This document shows positions 41,751-49,523 of a stretch of 64,000 nucleotides of DNA, one piece after another. Where the stretch lies: the NCBI RefSeq assembly GCF_037083825.1, contig NZ_JBAPLU010000005.1, positions 181,845-245,844 of the forward strand, read 5' to 3'. The first letter of the stretch is position 1. Each line of letters opens with the position of its first letter. The notes below the pieces were generated by a model. That model searched no databases. It had not been told where the DNA came from and saw only the letters and a list, made by a program, of their open reading frames with translations. This stretch comes from Klenkia sesuvii. Its GTDB lineage: Bacteria; Actinomycetota; Actinomycetes; Mycobacteriales; Geodermatophilaceae. The position numbers were made by a program, and so were the translations under genes.

Positions 41751-44700
41751 GCGCGCGCGGTCCGCTCGCCCCGCTGGACGGCGTCCCCGGTGTCACCGGG
41801 GCCGTCGTCCGGGCGGGGGTGGTCGCCCTGGTGCAGACCGCCGGGATGGTCACCCTGGCCGCGGGGCTGGCGCAGGGCATCGCCGCGGTGGTCGCCGGGC
41901 GCTCGCCGCTGGGCTGGCTCGCCCTCGCCGCCGCCGGCGCCCTGGTGCGGGCGGCGGCCGGGTCGGTGGGTGCGGTGCTCGCCGCCCGCGACGCCCGGCG
42001 CAGCGAGGACCAGCTGCGCGACCGCCTGCTCGACCGGCTCACCGCCTCGCCGGCCGCGGTCGAGGCCGCCGGCGGCACCGGACCGGCCGCGGTGCTGACC
42101 ACCACCCGCTTGCACGACCTGGCGCCGGCGCTGGCCACGTACCTGCCGGCCTTCGCGCAGACCGTCGTCGTCCCGCCGGTGCTGCTGCTGGTGCTGCTGG
42201 GCACCGACTGGCTCTCGGCCGTCCTGGTCGCGGTCACCCTCCCGCTGGTGCCGCTGTTCATGGTGCTGGTCGGGACCTACACCGCCGACCAGACCGCCGG
42301 CGCCGCCCGCGCCCTGGACCGGATCGCCGAGCACGTCGCCGAGCTGGTGCGCGGCCTGCCGGTGCTCACCGGGCTGGGCCGGGCCGCCGAGCAGACCGCG
42401 GCGCTGTCCCGCCTGGGCGAGGACCACCGCCGGACGACGAACGCCACGCTGCGGCTGGCCTTCCTCTCCTCCCTGGTGCTCGAGCTGATCGCCACCCTCT
42501 CGGTCGCGCTGGTCGCCGTCACCGTGGGTCTGCGCCTGGTCCACGGCCAGCTCGGGCTGGGCATCGGGCTCACCGCCCTGCTGCTGGCCCCCGAGGCGTT
42601 CGCGCCGCTGCGGGCCCTGGGCGCGGCCTACCACGCCAACGCCGACGCCGGGCAGGCCGCCGCCGACGCCCGCGCCGTGCTCGCGGCCCCCGCCGCCGCA
42701 CCGTCGCCGGGGGCGCCCGCCGACGACCCGCGCGGTGCGCTGGTGACCGCCGACGAGCTCACCGTGCGCTACCCCGGGCGCGCCGTGCCCGCCCTGCCGC
42801 CCACCTCGCTGCGGGTGCACCCGGGTGAGCTGGTGGCGCTGACCGGGGCCTCGGGGTCGGGCAAGTCGACCCTGCTGGCCGCACTGGCCGGCACGCTCCC
42901 CACCGCCGCCGAGGTCGCGGGCACGGTCGGCGGGCTGCCCGCGCGGGTCGCCGTCGTCCCGCAGCACCCCCGCACCGTCGGCGAGACGGTCGCCGACGAG
43001 CTGCGGCTGCACGCCGGCATCGACCCGGCCGACCCCCTGGACGCCCTCGCCGCCGAGGGCCTGGTCGTCGACGCGCTGACCCGCACCGGCGCCGACCACC
43101 TCGCCGGCCGCCGCTGCACCGCCCTCTCCCCCGGTGAGCTGCAGCGGGTGGCACTGGCCCGCGCGCTGGTGCGGGTGCAGCGCGGCGCAGAGCTCCTGCT
43201 GCTCGACGAGCCCACCGCCCACCTCGACGACGACGCCACCGAGCGGGTGGGCGCCGTCCTGACCGGGTTGCGCGGGACCATCAGCACCGTCCTGGTGACC
43301 CACGACCCCGCCCTGGCCCGCGCGGCCGACCGGGAGGTCGTCCTGCCGGCGCCGGCCGCGCCCCCGGTCCCGCGCGCACCCGCGGCTGCCACCGTGCCCG
43401 CGACCGCGCAGGTGCCGCCGACGACGCGCGCGGACACGCCTGCGCCCCAGCCTGCGCACGCAGCGGCCGCTGACCCGGACGGGCTGCGCTGGCCACGGAC
43501 CGCCCTGGCCCGGGCGGTGGGCGCGGGCGCGGCGACGGCCCTCGCCGGGGTCGCGCTCACCGGGTTGTCAGGCTGGCTGGTGGTGCGGGCGTCGGAGATG
43601 CCGCCGGTGCTCACGCTGCTGGTGGCCATCGTCGGCGTCCGCGGGTTCGGGCTGCTGCGCGCGGTCGCCCGCTGGGACGAGCGGCTGGCCACCCACGACG
43701 CGGCGCTGCGGCTGGCCGCGGCGAGCCGGGTGGCCGTGTGGCAGGCGCTCGCCCGGCAGGGCATCGCCGCCGACCGCACCCCCGGCGCCGCCCTGGGCCG
43801 GGTCGTCGGCGACGTGGCGCTGCTGCAGGACCTGTCGGTGCGAGTGCTCACCCCGCCGGCCGTGGCCGCGGTCACGGTGCTGGTCGGCTGCGGGGTCCTC
43901 GCCCTGGTCTCGCCGGCGGCCGCGGCGGGGGTGCTCGCCGTCCTGCTGGCCGTGGTCGCGGTGGTGGCCGCGCTGCACCGCGGCCTGGACGCCGACGCCG
44001 CCCGCACCGAGGCGGCCCTGCGGGTGCAGGCACTGGAAGGCACGAGCACCTTGCTCGAGGGCGCGGCCGACCTGCGGGCCCACGGCCTCGCCGTGGACGC
44101 CGGTGACCGGGTGCGGTCGGTGACCCGCGCCCAGCGCCGCGCCGCCGCGGCCGCGGTCCGGGGCGGCGCGCTGGCCGACGGCGCGGTCTCCGCGGGCACC
44201 GGCCTGGCCGCGGTGGTCGCCGCCGTGCTGGGCTGGTCGGCCGGGTTGCCCGGCCCCGCGCTCGCCGTGGTGGTGCTGGCTCCGCTCGCCTTCGCCGAGC
44301 CGCTGACCGCCTGGGTCGGGTCACTGCAACGACGCGGCGCGTGGGACGACGTCCGGCGGCGGGTGGACGACGTGGTGACCGCACCCGTGGCACCCGACCC
44401 GGCCACCCCGGTCGCCGTCCCGCAGCCGGTCGACCGGTTGACCACCGACGACCTGGTCGCCGGATGGCCTGGCGGCCCGGACGTGCTCCGCGGGGTGTCG
44501 CTGACCGCCGACCGGGATGGCTGGCTCGTGGTGCGCGGGTCCTCGGGGGCAGGCAAGTCCACGCTGCTGGCCGTGCTGCTGGCGGCGCTGCGGCCACGGT
44601 CGGGCCGCTACGACGTCGCCGGGGTGCCGACGGGCGACCTGGCCGGCGACGACCTGCGGACGGCGATGGCCTGGGTGCCGCAGGAGGCCCACGTCTTCGC

Positions 44701-45097
44701 CTCCTCCCTGCGCGCCAACCTGGCCCTGGCCGGGCCGCGCGGCACGGTCGACGAGGAGTCGATGCTGCGGGCGGTCCAGGTGTGCGGGCTCGGACCGCTG
44801 GTCGCCGGGCTGCCGCACGGGCTGGACACGACGGTGGGCGCGGGCGGGGCCGCCCTGTCCGGTGGCGAGCGGCGCCGCCTGGCAGCGGCCCGCGCGTTGC
44901 TGGCCGACCGCGACGTGGTGCTGCTGGACGAGCCGACCGCACACCTGGACCACCCGACGGCGGCGGCGCTGGTGGCCGACCTGCGCCGCGCGCTGGCCGG
45001 CCGGGTGGTGGTCTGCGTGACCCACGACGCCGACGTCGCCGGGACCGACGACACGACCCTCACCCTCGACAGGAGGATGAGGGTCGCGGCCGGGTGA
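41747..45097 (+). CDS. cydDC: Fused CydD-CydC ABC transporter required for cytochrome bd assembly
   Basis: A 1,116-residue single polypeptide containing two complete ABC exporter halves. Half 1 (CydD-like): membrane domain to about residue 320, Walker A GASGSGKST, signature ALSPGELQRVALARAL, Walker B LLLLDEPTAHLD. An Ala/Pro-rich linker follows near residues 540-575. Half 2 (CydC-like): second membrane domain, Walker A GSSGAGKST, signature LSGGERRRLAAARALL, Walker B VVLLDEPTAHLD. The heterodimer exports cysteine/glutathione-type thiols or heme-related compounds needed for bd maturation. Fusion of the two genes is known in Streptomyces. Confidence 0.95.
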   Translation: MSARGPLAPLDGVPGVTGAVVRAGVVALVQTAGMVTLAAGLAQGIAAVVAGRSPLGWLALAAAGALVRAAAGSVGAVLAARDARRSEDQLRDRLLDRLTASPAAVEAAGGTGPAAVLTTTRLHDLAPALATYLPAFAQTVVVPPVLLLVLLGTDWLSAVLVAVTLPLVPLFMVLVGTYTADQTAGAARALDRIAEHVAELVRGLPVLTGLGRAAEQTAALSRLGEDHRRTTNATLRLAFLSSLVLELIATLSVALVAVTVGLRLVHGQLGLGIGLTALLLAPEAFAPLRALGAAYHANADAGQAAADARAVLAAPAAAPSPGAPADDPRGALVTADELTVRYPGRAVPALPPTSLRVHPGELVALTGASGSGKSTLLAALAGTLPTAAEVAGTVGGLPARVAVVPQHPRTVGETVADELRLHAGIDPADPLDALAAEGLVVDALTRTGADHLAGRRCTALSPGELQRVALARALVRVQRGAELLLLDEPTAHLDDDATERVGAVLTGLRGTISTVLVTHDPALARAADREVVLPAPAAPPVPRAPAAATVPATAQVPPTTRADTPAPQPAHAAAADPDGLRWPRTALARAVGAGAATALAGVALTGLSGWLVVRASEMPPVLTLLVAIVGVRGFGLLRAVARWDERLATHDAALRLAAASRVAVWQALARQGIAADRTPGAALGRVVGDVALLQDLSVRVLTPPAVAAVTVLVGCGVLALVSPAAAAGVLAVLLAVVAVVAALHRGLDADAARTEAALRVQALEGTSTLLEGAADLRAHGLAVDAGDRVRSVTRAQRRAAAAAVRGGALADGAVSAGTGLAAVVAAVLGWSAGLPGPALAVVVLAPLAFAEPLTAWVGSLQRRGAWDDVRRRVDDVVTAPVAPDPATPVAVPQPVDRLTTDDLVAGWPGGPDVLRGVSLTADRDGWLVVRGSSGAGKSTLLAVLLAALRPRSGRYDVAGVPTGDLAGDDLRTAMAWVPQEAHVFASSLRANLALAGPRGTVDEESMLRAVQVCGLGPLVAGLPHGLDTTVGAGGAALSGGERRRLAAARALLADRDVVLLDEPTAHLDHPTAAALVADLRRALAGRVVVCVTHDADVAGTDDTTLTLDRRMRVAAG

Positions 45098-45154
45098 GAC
45101 CGCCGGCACCGGGGGTGGGGGAACACCCCGGTGCCGACGGAGCTCGGTGGGCGC

Positions 45155-45694
45155 TCAGCGCGTCCCGGCGTAGTGCACGACGGCCTGGGGGCCGCGGTGC
45201 CGAGCGGCGTCCAGGCACAGCAGCGCCCGGCGCTCGACCTCGTGGACGGTCAGCCCGGCCTCGAGGGTGACCACGCCGGCACTCGCGTGCACCCCCGGGA
45301 CGGCGCCGCTGACCACGCCGGTGAGCCGGGCGGCGACCACGTCGCCATCGGTCGGCGCACCCTCGACCAGGACGCCGAACTCGGTGTGGTCCTCCCGGGC
45401 GAGCCAGTCGTCGCCGCGCAGGGCGCCGGCGAGCAGGCTGGTGATCGTGGTGATCGCCGCCGTGGTCAGCGGCCAGCCGGTGTCCTTGCGCAGCAGCCCG
45501 ACCACGACCAGGCACGCCGGTCGCGCCGTCGGGTCGGCCAGCCGCGCGGCCAACCGGCGGTGCAGTGCGGTGGGCCCGGGCAGCAGCGCGGCGTCGAGGT
45601 CCACGGGGGCGGCGACGGGGGCGGCGACGGTGGTGGCGACGGGGGCACCGGGGGTGCCGGTCCCGTGGCCGGTCGCGGTGAGCAGCGAGGTCAT
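45155..45694 (-). CDS. Degenerate GGDEF-domain protein
   Basis: A 179-residue protein with the fold pattern of diguanylate cyclases: LLPGPTALHRRLAARL, then RPACLVVVGLLRKDTG, ITTITSLLAGALRGDDWLAR, EFGVLVEGAP and SAGVVTLEAG. The GGDEF signature is replaced by REDHTEFGVL, so cyclase activity is not expected; GTP binding or a scaffold role is possible. The Ala/Pro/Val N-terminus comes from a GGGGGCGGCGAC-type DNA repeat (about 45600-45650). ATG 45694 is used; an upstream start adds about 20 residues. Confidence 0.7.
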   Translation of the reverse strand: MTSLLTATGHGTGTPGAPVATTVAAPVAAPVDLDAALLPGPTALHRRLAARLADPTARPACLVVVGLLRKDTGWPLTTAAITTITSLLAGALRGDDWLAREDHTEFGVLVEGAPTDGDVVAARLTGVVSGAVPGVHASAGVVTLEAGLTVHEVERRALLCLDAARHRGPQAVVHYAGTR

Positions 45695-45822
45695 GGTGGG
45701 GATGTCGACGCCCCCCGGGCAAGGTTGCGCCCTCCCCGGGACGGCTCCCCCCATCGAGGGGGGCCCACGTGTGCGGGCCCCGTGGACCGGGAACTGTCGG
45801 AGGTCCGTGCGAGCGTGCCGCC

Positions 45823-46374
45823 ATGACGTTCACCGGTCACGTGTTCCTGGGGCTCAGCGTCGACGGGTTCATCGCCCGCCTCGACGACGGCCTGGACTTC
45901 CTCGAGGTCACCGACGGCTCGGGCAGTCCGGGCGACGCCGGTTTCACCGACTTCGTCTCCTCGGTCGACGCCCTGCTCATGGGCAGCGGCACCTACCGGG
46001 TCATCGCCCCGCACGCCGAGTGGCCCTACCAGGGCAGACCCGTGCACGTGGTCAGCTCCACCCTCGACCCCGACGACCACCCCCGCATCACGGTGCACCG
46101 CACCCTCGACGAGGCGGTCGCCGCGCTCGACGCCGCCGGTCACGACCGGGTCTACGTCGACGGCGGGCAGACCGTGCGGTCGGTGCTGGCCCGCGGGCGG
46201 GTGCAGACGCTGACCCTGTCCCGGGTGCCGGTGCTCGTGGGCGAGGGCCACACCCTGTTCGGTCCGCTGCCGGCCGACGTCCACCTCGAGCACGTGTCCA
46301 CCGAGGTGCTCGGGGGCGGCATGGTGCAGACGACCTACCGGGTGCTCGGCGCCGCCGGCGGGGTGGCCCGCTGA
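45823..46374 (+). CDS. Dihydrofolate reductase family protein (RibD C-terminal domain)
   Basis: A 183-residue reductase. GHVFLGLSVDGFIARLDDGLDFL is the N-terminal strand-loop of the RibD_C family; ALLMGSGTYRVI binds NADPH phosphate, and VYVDGGQTVRSVLARGRV is the second conserved motif. These small enzymes are YwjB/YyaP-like reductases whose substrate is unknown. The 3' end overlaps the convergent papain-fold gene by 40 bp. It starts with ATG, GGAGG lying about 14 bp upstream. Confidence 0.9.
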   Translation: MTFTGHVFLGLSVDGFIARLDDGLDFLEVTDGSGSPGDAGFTDFVSSVDALLMGSGTYRVIAPHAEWPYQGRPVHVVSSTLDPDDHPRITVHRTLDEAVAALDAAGHDRVYVDGGQTVRSVLARGRVQTLTLSRVPVLVGEGHTLFGPLPADVHLEHVSTEVLGGGMVQTTYRVLGAAGGVAR

Positions 46375-47021
46375 CGGCCCCGGGCCGGGCGGGTGAACGG
46401 GCCCACGGCGGGGACGTCGACGGCGACCTCGGGGCCCAGCCGGGCGTCGACCAGCTCGAGGCGGTCGCCGGACCAGAAGCTGCCCGGGTCGTAGGAGTTC
46501 AGCGGCCGGTCGTCGGGCAGCAGGCCCATCGCGGTGTACGTGGCGGCGACCAGCTCGGCGCAGAAGATGGTCTCGGCGTCGGTGCGGCGGTTGACCAGCC
46601 CGCTGGCCCAGCCGCGCGCCAGCCGGAAGGTGGTCGGGAAGGGGCGGCCGTCGTGCCGGGCGACCGCGCGCAGCACGGCGTCCTCCATCTGCGGGGTGAC
46701 CCCGCCGTCGTCGGCCGGGCCGACCAGCTGGCGCAACCAGGCACGTTTGCCGTACTTCTGCCGCCACACGCTCACCGCGTCGCACAGGTCGTGCAGCTGG
46801 ACGCCGCGCTGGTGGTTGCCGGTCCAGGCGTCGGGCAGCGAGGACCCGAGCTCGGCGTGCCACAGCAGCGGCGGCAGGTCGTCGAGGACCACGGCCATGC
46901 CCACGTGGTTCACCGGGGAGTTGGTCAGGGTCTGGATGGCCCGGTCGGCCACCGAGGCGCCCCGGAACAGCCAGACGTCGCCGGTGCGGGTGAGGTCGAC
47001 CGCGGCATCGAGCGTCAGCAC
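46335..47021 (-). CDS. YiiX/NlpC-like permuted papain-fold hydrolase
   Basis: A 228-residue protein. The N-terminal TGDVWLFRGASVADRAIQ and SPVNHVGMAVVL carry the catalytic His, and the later ETIFCAELVAATYTAMGL carries the Cys in a FCxELVA motif. His before Cys is the order of circularly permuted papain-like amidases (YiiX/YebB-like). The substrate is unknown; relatives act on lipid or peptide amides. The Arg/Ala/Pro-rich C-terminus overlaps the convergent reductase gene. GTG 47021 is the start. Confidence 0.78.
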   Translation of the reverse strand: MLTLDAAVDLTRTGDVWLFRGASVADRAIQTLTNSPVNHVGMAVVLDDLPPLLWHAELGSSLPDAWTGNHQRGVQLHDLCDAVSVWRQKYGKRAWLRQLVGPADDGGVTPQMEDAVLRAVARHDGRPFPTTFRLARGWASGLVNRRTDAETIFCAELVAATYTAMGLLPDDRPLNSYDPGSFWSGDRLELVDARLGPEVAVDVPAVGPFTRPARGRQRATPPAAPSTR

Positions 47022-47056
47022 CCGGTCAACCTAGCGCCGAGCGCGCGGGCCCCGGG

Positions 47057-47323
47057 TCAGCTGGCGAGGGAGGCGTCGGCGGGGTGGCCGACCTGGCGCC
47101 AGACCGTGTCCAGGGAGAGGCCGAGCACGTCGGCCACCGCGGCGACGGTGGTGAAGGCCGGGGTGGCCACCCGACCCGACTCGATCTTGCGCAGGGTCTC
47201 GGGCGAGATGCCGGCGGCCAGCGCGGTGTCCAGCATCGAGCGCTCGCCGCGGGCCCGGCGCAGCACCGAGCCCAGCCGCCGGCCGCGTTCGACGTCGTCG
47301 GGGGTGAGGGGCAACCGGACCAT
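47057..47323 (-). CDS. XRE-family helix-turn-helix regulator
   Basis: An 88-residue protein consisting almost entirely of one HTH domain: VLRRARGERSMLDTALAAGISPETLRKIESGRVATPAFTTVAAVADVLGLSLDTVW. This is the lambda-repressor/XRE consensus with recognition helix SPETLRKIESG. It diverges from map across 65 bp containing three evenly spaced CGGGATA repeats, its likely binding sites. Confidence 0.88.
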   Translation of the reverse strand: MVRLPLTPDDVERGRRLGSVLRRARGERSMLDTALAAGISPETLRKIESGRVATPAFTTVAAVADVLGLSLDTVWRQVGHPADASLAS

Positions 47324-47326
47324 GAG

Positions 47327-47361
47327 CGGGATACTAGTACCGGGATAGGATGACCGGGATA
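47327..47361. promoter_or_regulatory. Three CGGGATA direct repeats at 14-bp spacing (operator of the XRE regulator/map)
   Basis: CGGGATA occurs at 47327-47333, 47341-47347 and 47355-47361, exactly 14 bp apart. TAGGAT (47346-47351) is a plausible -10 box for map lying within the repeat array, and ACTAGT is a local palindrome between the first two. A repressor bound here would block both divergent genes. Confidence 0.7.
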
Positions 47362-47388
47362 GTTTGTGCAGCCCGAGGAGTGCGTGCC

Positions 47389-48165
47389 GTGATCGAGATC
47401 CTGTCCCCCGCCCAGGTGGCCCGCGCCCGGGAGACCGGCGCCCTGGTGGCCGACATCCTGCAGTCGCTGAAGCAGCGGGCGGCCGTGGGCACCAACCTGC
47501 TCGAGATCGACCAGTGGGCCAAGGAGATCATCCTCGGCGCCGGGGCGACCTCCTGCTACGTCGACTACGCCCCCTCGTTCGGCCGCGGGCCCTTCGGCCA
47601 CTACATCTGCACCTCCGTCAACGACGGCGTGCTGCACGGTCTCCCCCACGACTACGCCCTGGCCGACGGCGACCTGCTCAGCCTCGACCTGGCCGTGGTG
47701 CTGGGCGGGGTGGCCGCCGACTCCGCGATCAGCTTCGTGGTGGGCGAGAGCCGCCCGGCCGAGAGCGTGCGGCTGATCGAGACCACCGAGAGGGCGCTGG
47801 CCACCGCGATCGCCACCGCCGGCCCCGGGGTCAAGCTGGGCGACGTCTCCGCCGCGATCGGCGGGGTGCTGGAGGGCGCGGGCTACCCGGTCAACATGGA
47901 GTTCGGCGGTCACGGCATCGGCTCGACGATGCACCAGGACCCGCACGTGGCCAACCACGGCCGGGCGGGGCGGGGCTACAAGCTGCGCCCGGGCCTGATG
48001 CTCGCCCTGGAGCCGTGGGTGATGACCGACACCGACGAGCTGGTCACCGACGACGACGGCTGGACCCTGCGCAGCGCCACCGGCTGCCGCACCGCGCACA
48101 GCGAGCACACGGTGGCGATCACCGACGACGGCGTGGAGATCATCACCCTCCCCTCCGGCCGCTGA
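47389..48165 (+). CDS. map: Type I methionine aminopeptidase
   Basis: A 258-residue metallopeptidase that removes the initiator Met. Metal and catalytic residues appear in order: ICTSVNDGVLHGLP (catalytic His), LLSLDLAVVLGGVAADSAISF (Asp pair), GGHGIGSTMHQDPHV (His), MLALEPWV (Glu) and AHSEHTVAIT (Glu). It has no SH3-binding N-terminal extension. GAGGAG eight bases before the GTG at 47389 supports this start. Actinobacteria usually have two map genes; being next to an XRE regulator suggests this is the accessory, regulated one. Confidence 0.93.
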   Translation: MIEILSPAQVARARETGALVADILQSLKQRAAVGTNLLEIDQWAKEIILGAGATSCYVDYAPSFGRGPFGHYICTSVNDGVLHGLPHDYALADGDLLSLDLAVVLGGVAADSAISFVVGESRPAESVRLIETTERALATAIATAGPGVKLGDVSAAIGGVLEGAGYPVNMEFGGHGIGSTMHQDPHVANHGRAGRGYKLRPGLMLALEPWVMTDTDELVTDDDGWTLRSATGCRTAHSEHTVAITDDGVEIITLPSGR

Positions 48166-48185
48166 CCCCCGCTACGGTGCCCGAC

Positions 48186-48569
48186 ATGCGTCGCGCCACG
48201 GTCGGGAAGCTGCTCGGGCTCGCCGGCCTGGCCGGGGTCGCCGCCACCGGGGTGGTGCTGGCCCGCGACGAGCGCGAGCGCCGCTCCTACACCGCCGACG
48301 ACGTCCGGGCGCGCCTGCACGCCCGCGCCGAGGCCGCCGCCACGGCCGAGCGGTTCGCCGCCGAGCACGACGAACCCACCCCGCAGCTGGTCATGGTGCC
48401 CAGCACCGGCCGCGAGGGCCTGTGGTTCGTGCCCCGGGCGACCACCCGCCGCGGCCGGTGGGTGCAGCGGGCGCAGTGGCAACGTCGGCGCTTCGTCGAC
48501 CCGGTGACCACGGCCGTCGGCAACCAGGTCAGCCGCGTCCGCCAGCGCTTCGGGTCGAGTGGCGGCTGA
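48186..48569 (+). CDS. Small membrane-anchored hypothetical protein
   Basis: A 127-residue protein of unknown family. One N-terminal hydrophobic segment (VGKLLGLAGLAGVAATGVVLA) is followed by a charged region (DERERRSYTADDVRARLHARAEAAATAERFAAE) and a basic C-terminus (RRGRWVQRAQWQRRRF). A membrane anchor with a soluble tail is likely. The last residues (SSGG) and the stop codon are supplied by palindromic repeat 48556-48611, which may have replaced the original end of the gene. Confidence 0.7.
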   Translation: MRRATVGKLLGLAGLAGVAATGVVLARDERERRSYTADDVRARLHARAEAAATAERFAAEHDEPTPQLVMVPSTGREGLWFVPRATTRRGRWVQRAQWQRRRFVDPVTTAVGNQVSRVRQRFGSSGG

Positions 48570-48611
48570 GGGTTCGTCCCGGGCCGTTCGCGAACCCTGA
48601 GACGCCACTCG
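48556..48611. repeat. Dispersed palindromic element, family A copy 2
   Basis: Arms 48556-48576 and 48591-48611 match those at 27611-27666, with 19 of 21 arm positions paired. The left arm contains the stop codon (TGA 48567-48569) of the preceding gene. Confidence 0.88.
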
Positions 48612-48663
48612 CCGACGCCTGGTCCTGTTCCTGGGGGTGGCCACCTCTCGCGCCGTCCCCCGC

Positions 48664-48717
48664 CACGGAACTCTGGCCCCCTTCATCAGATCTCGTGGAG
48701 GGGGCCGGACTTCCGTG
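48664..48717. repeat. Palindromic element, family B
   Basis: CACGGAACTCTGGCCCCCTT (from 48664) pairs with the complement of GGGGGCCGGACTTCCGTG (ending 48717); roughly 18 of 21 positions match. Together with the family A element it fills the 220-bp gap between the convergent small membrane protein gene and eutC. Further on, CTGATCAACGC near 48724 resembles family C ends. Confidence 0.75.
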
Positions 48718-48791
48718 CACCCCCTGATCAACGCTGCGCGGAAGGGGCCTCGTGGTGGGCCCGCCGGCGCGCGACGACGTCCGACCCTCGG

Positions 48792-49523
48792 TCAGCCGGC
48801 GCCGGGGGGCAGCGCCGCGCCCTCGTCCTTGAGGACGACGCCGCTGGCACCCAGTTCCCGGGAGGCCAGCAGCAGGCCGGCCAGCGTCTCGGCCGCCTGG
48901 GCATAGCCGAGGCCGTGCGGGGGGCGGACGTTGGAAATGCAGTTGCGCTCGCTGTCGGCCCGCCCCGGCCGCGGTCCCCAGGTGAGGTAGAGCCCCAGCG
49001 AGTCCGCCGAGGACAGCCCGGGCCGCTCGCCGATGAGCACCACGACGATGCGGGCGCCCAGGGCCTCCCCCACCGGGTCGCCCAGCGCCACCCGCGCCTG
49101 GGTGGCCACCACGAGCGGGGCGACCGACCACCCGGTCAGCCGCTCCAGCACGGCGGTGACCGTGCCCGCGGCGTGCTCGGCCACCGCCCGCGGTGACAGC
49201 CCGTCGGCCACCACGAGCGCCAGGTCGTACGAGCCGCCGGGCAGGTCGGTGCCCTCGGCCAGCACGCGCCCGAGGTCGGGGCGCTGCAGGTAGGTCGCCC
49301 GGTCCGGGGCCGCCGAGGTCACGGTGAGCACGTCGAGCCCGGTCTCCCCGAGGGCGGCCGCGACGGCGGGGACGTCCAAGGGCGTGTGGACGGCGTCCCG
49401 GGCGGCGGCGTGCGCGGCGCGGAACTCCAGCAGCCGGTCGGTGGGCAGCCCGTCCCCGGCCCGGCCCAGGGCGACCCGGGCCCGGGTGGCCGCCCGCAGC
49501 ACCTCGAAGGCGTCCGAGCTCAC
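48792..49523 (-). CDS. eutC: Ethanolamine ammonia-lyase light (small) chain
   Basis: A 243-residue subunit. ATRARVALGRAGDGLPTDRLLEFRAAHAAARDAVHTPLD is the EutC N-terminal signature, LVVADGLSPRAVAEHA the middle, and LIGERPGLSSADSLGLYLTWGP, with ERNCISNVRPPHGLGYAQAA, the cobalamin-contacting end. With EutB it cleaves ethanolamine to acetaldehyde and ammonia using adenosylcobalamin. GTG 49523 overlaps the eutB stop (GTGA), third gene of the permease-eutB-eutC operon. Confidence 0.95.
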   Translation of the reverse strand: MSSDAFEVLRAATRARVALGRAGDGLPTDRLLEFRAAHAAARDAVHTPLDVPAVAAALGETGLDVLTVTSAAPDRATYLQRPDLGRVLAEGTDLPGGSYDLALVVADGLSPRAVAEHAAGTVTAVLERLTGWSVAPLVVATQARVALGDPVGEALGARIVVVLIGERPGLSSADSLGLYLTWGPRPGRADSERNCISNVRPPHGLGYAQAAETLAGLLLASRELGASGVVLKDEGAALPPGAG

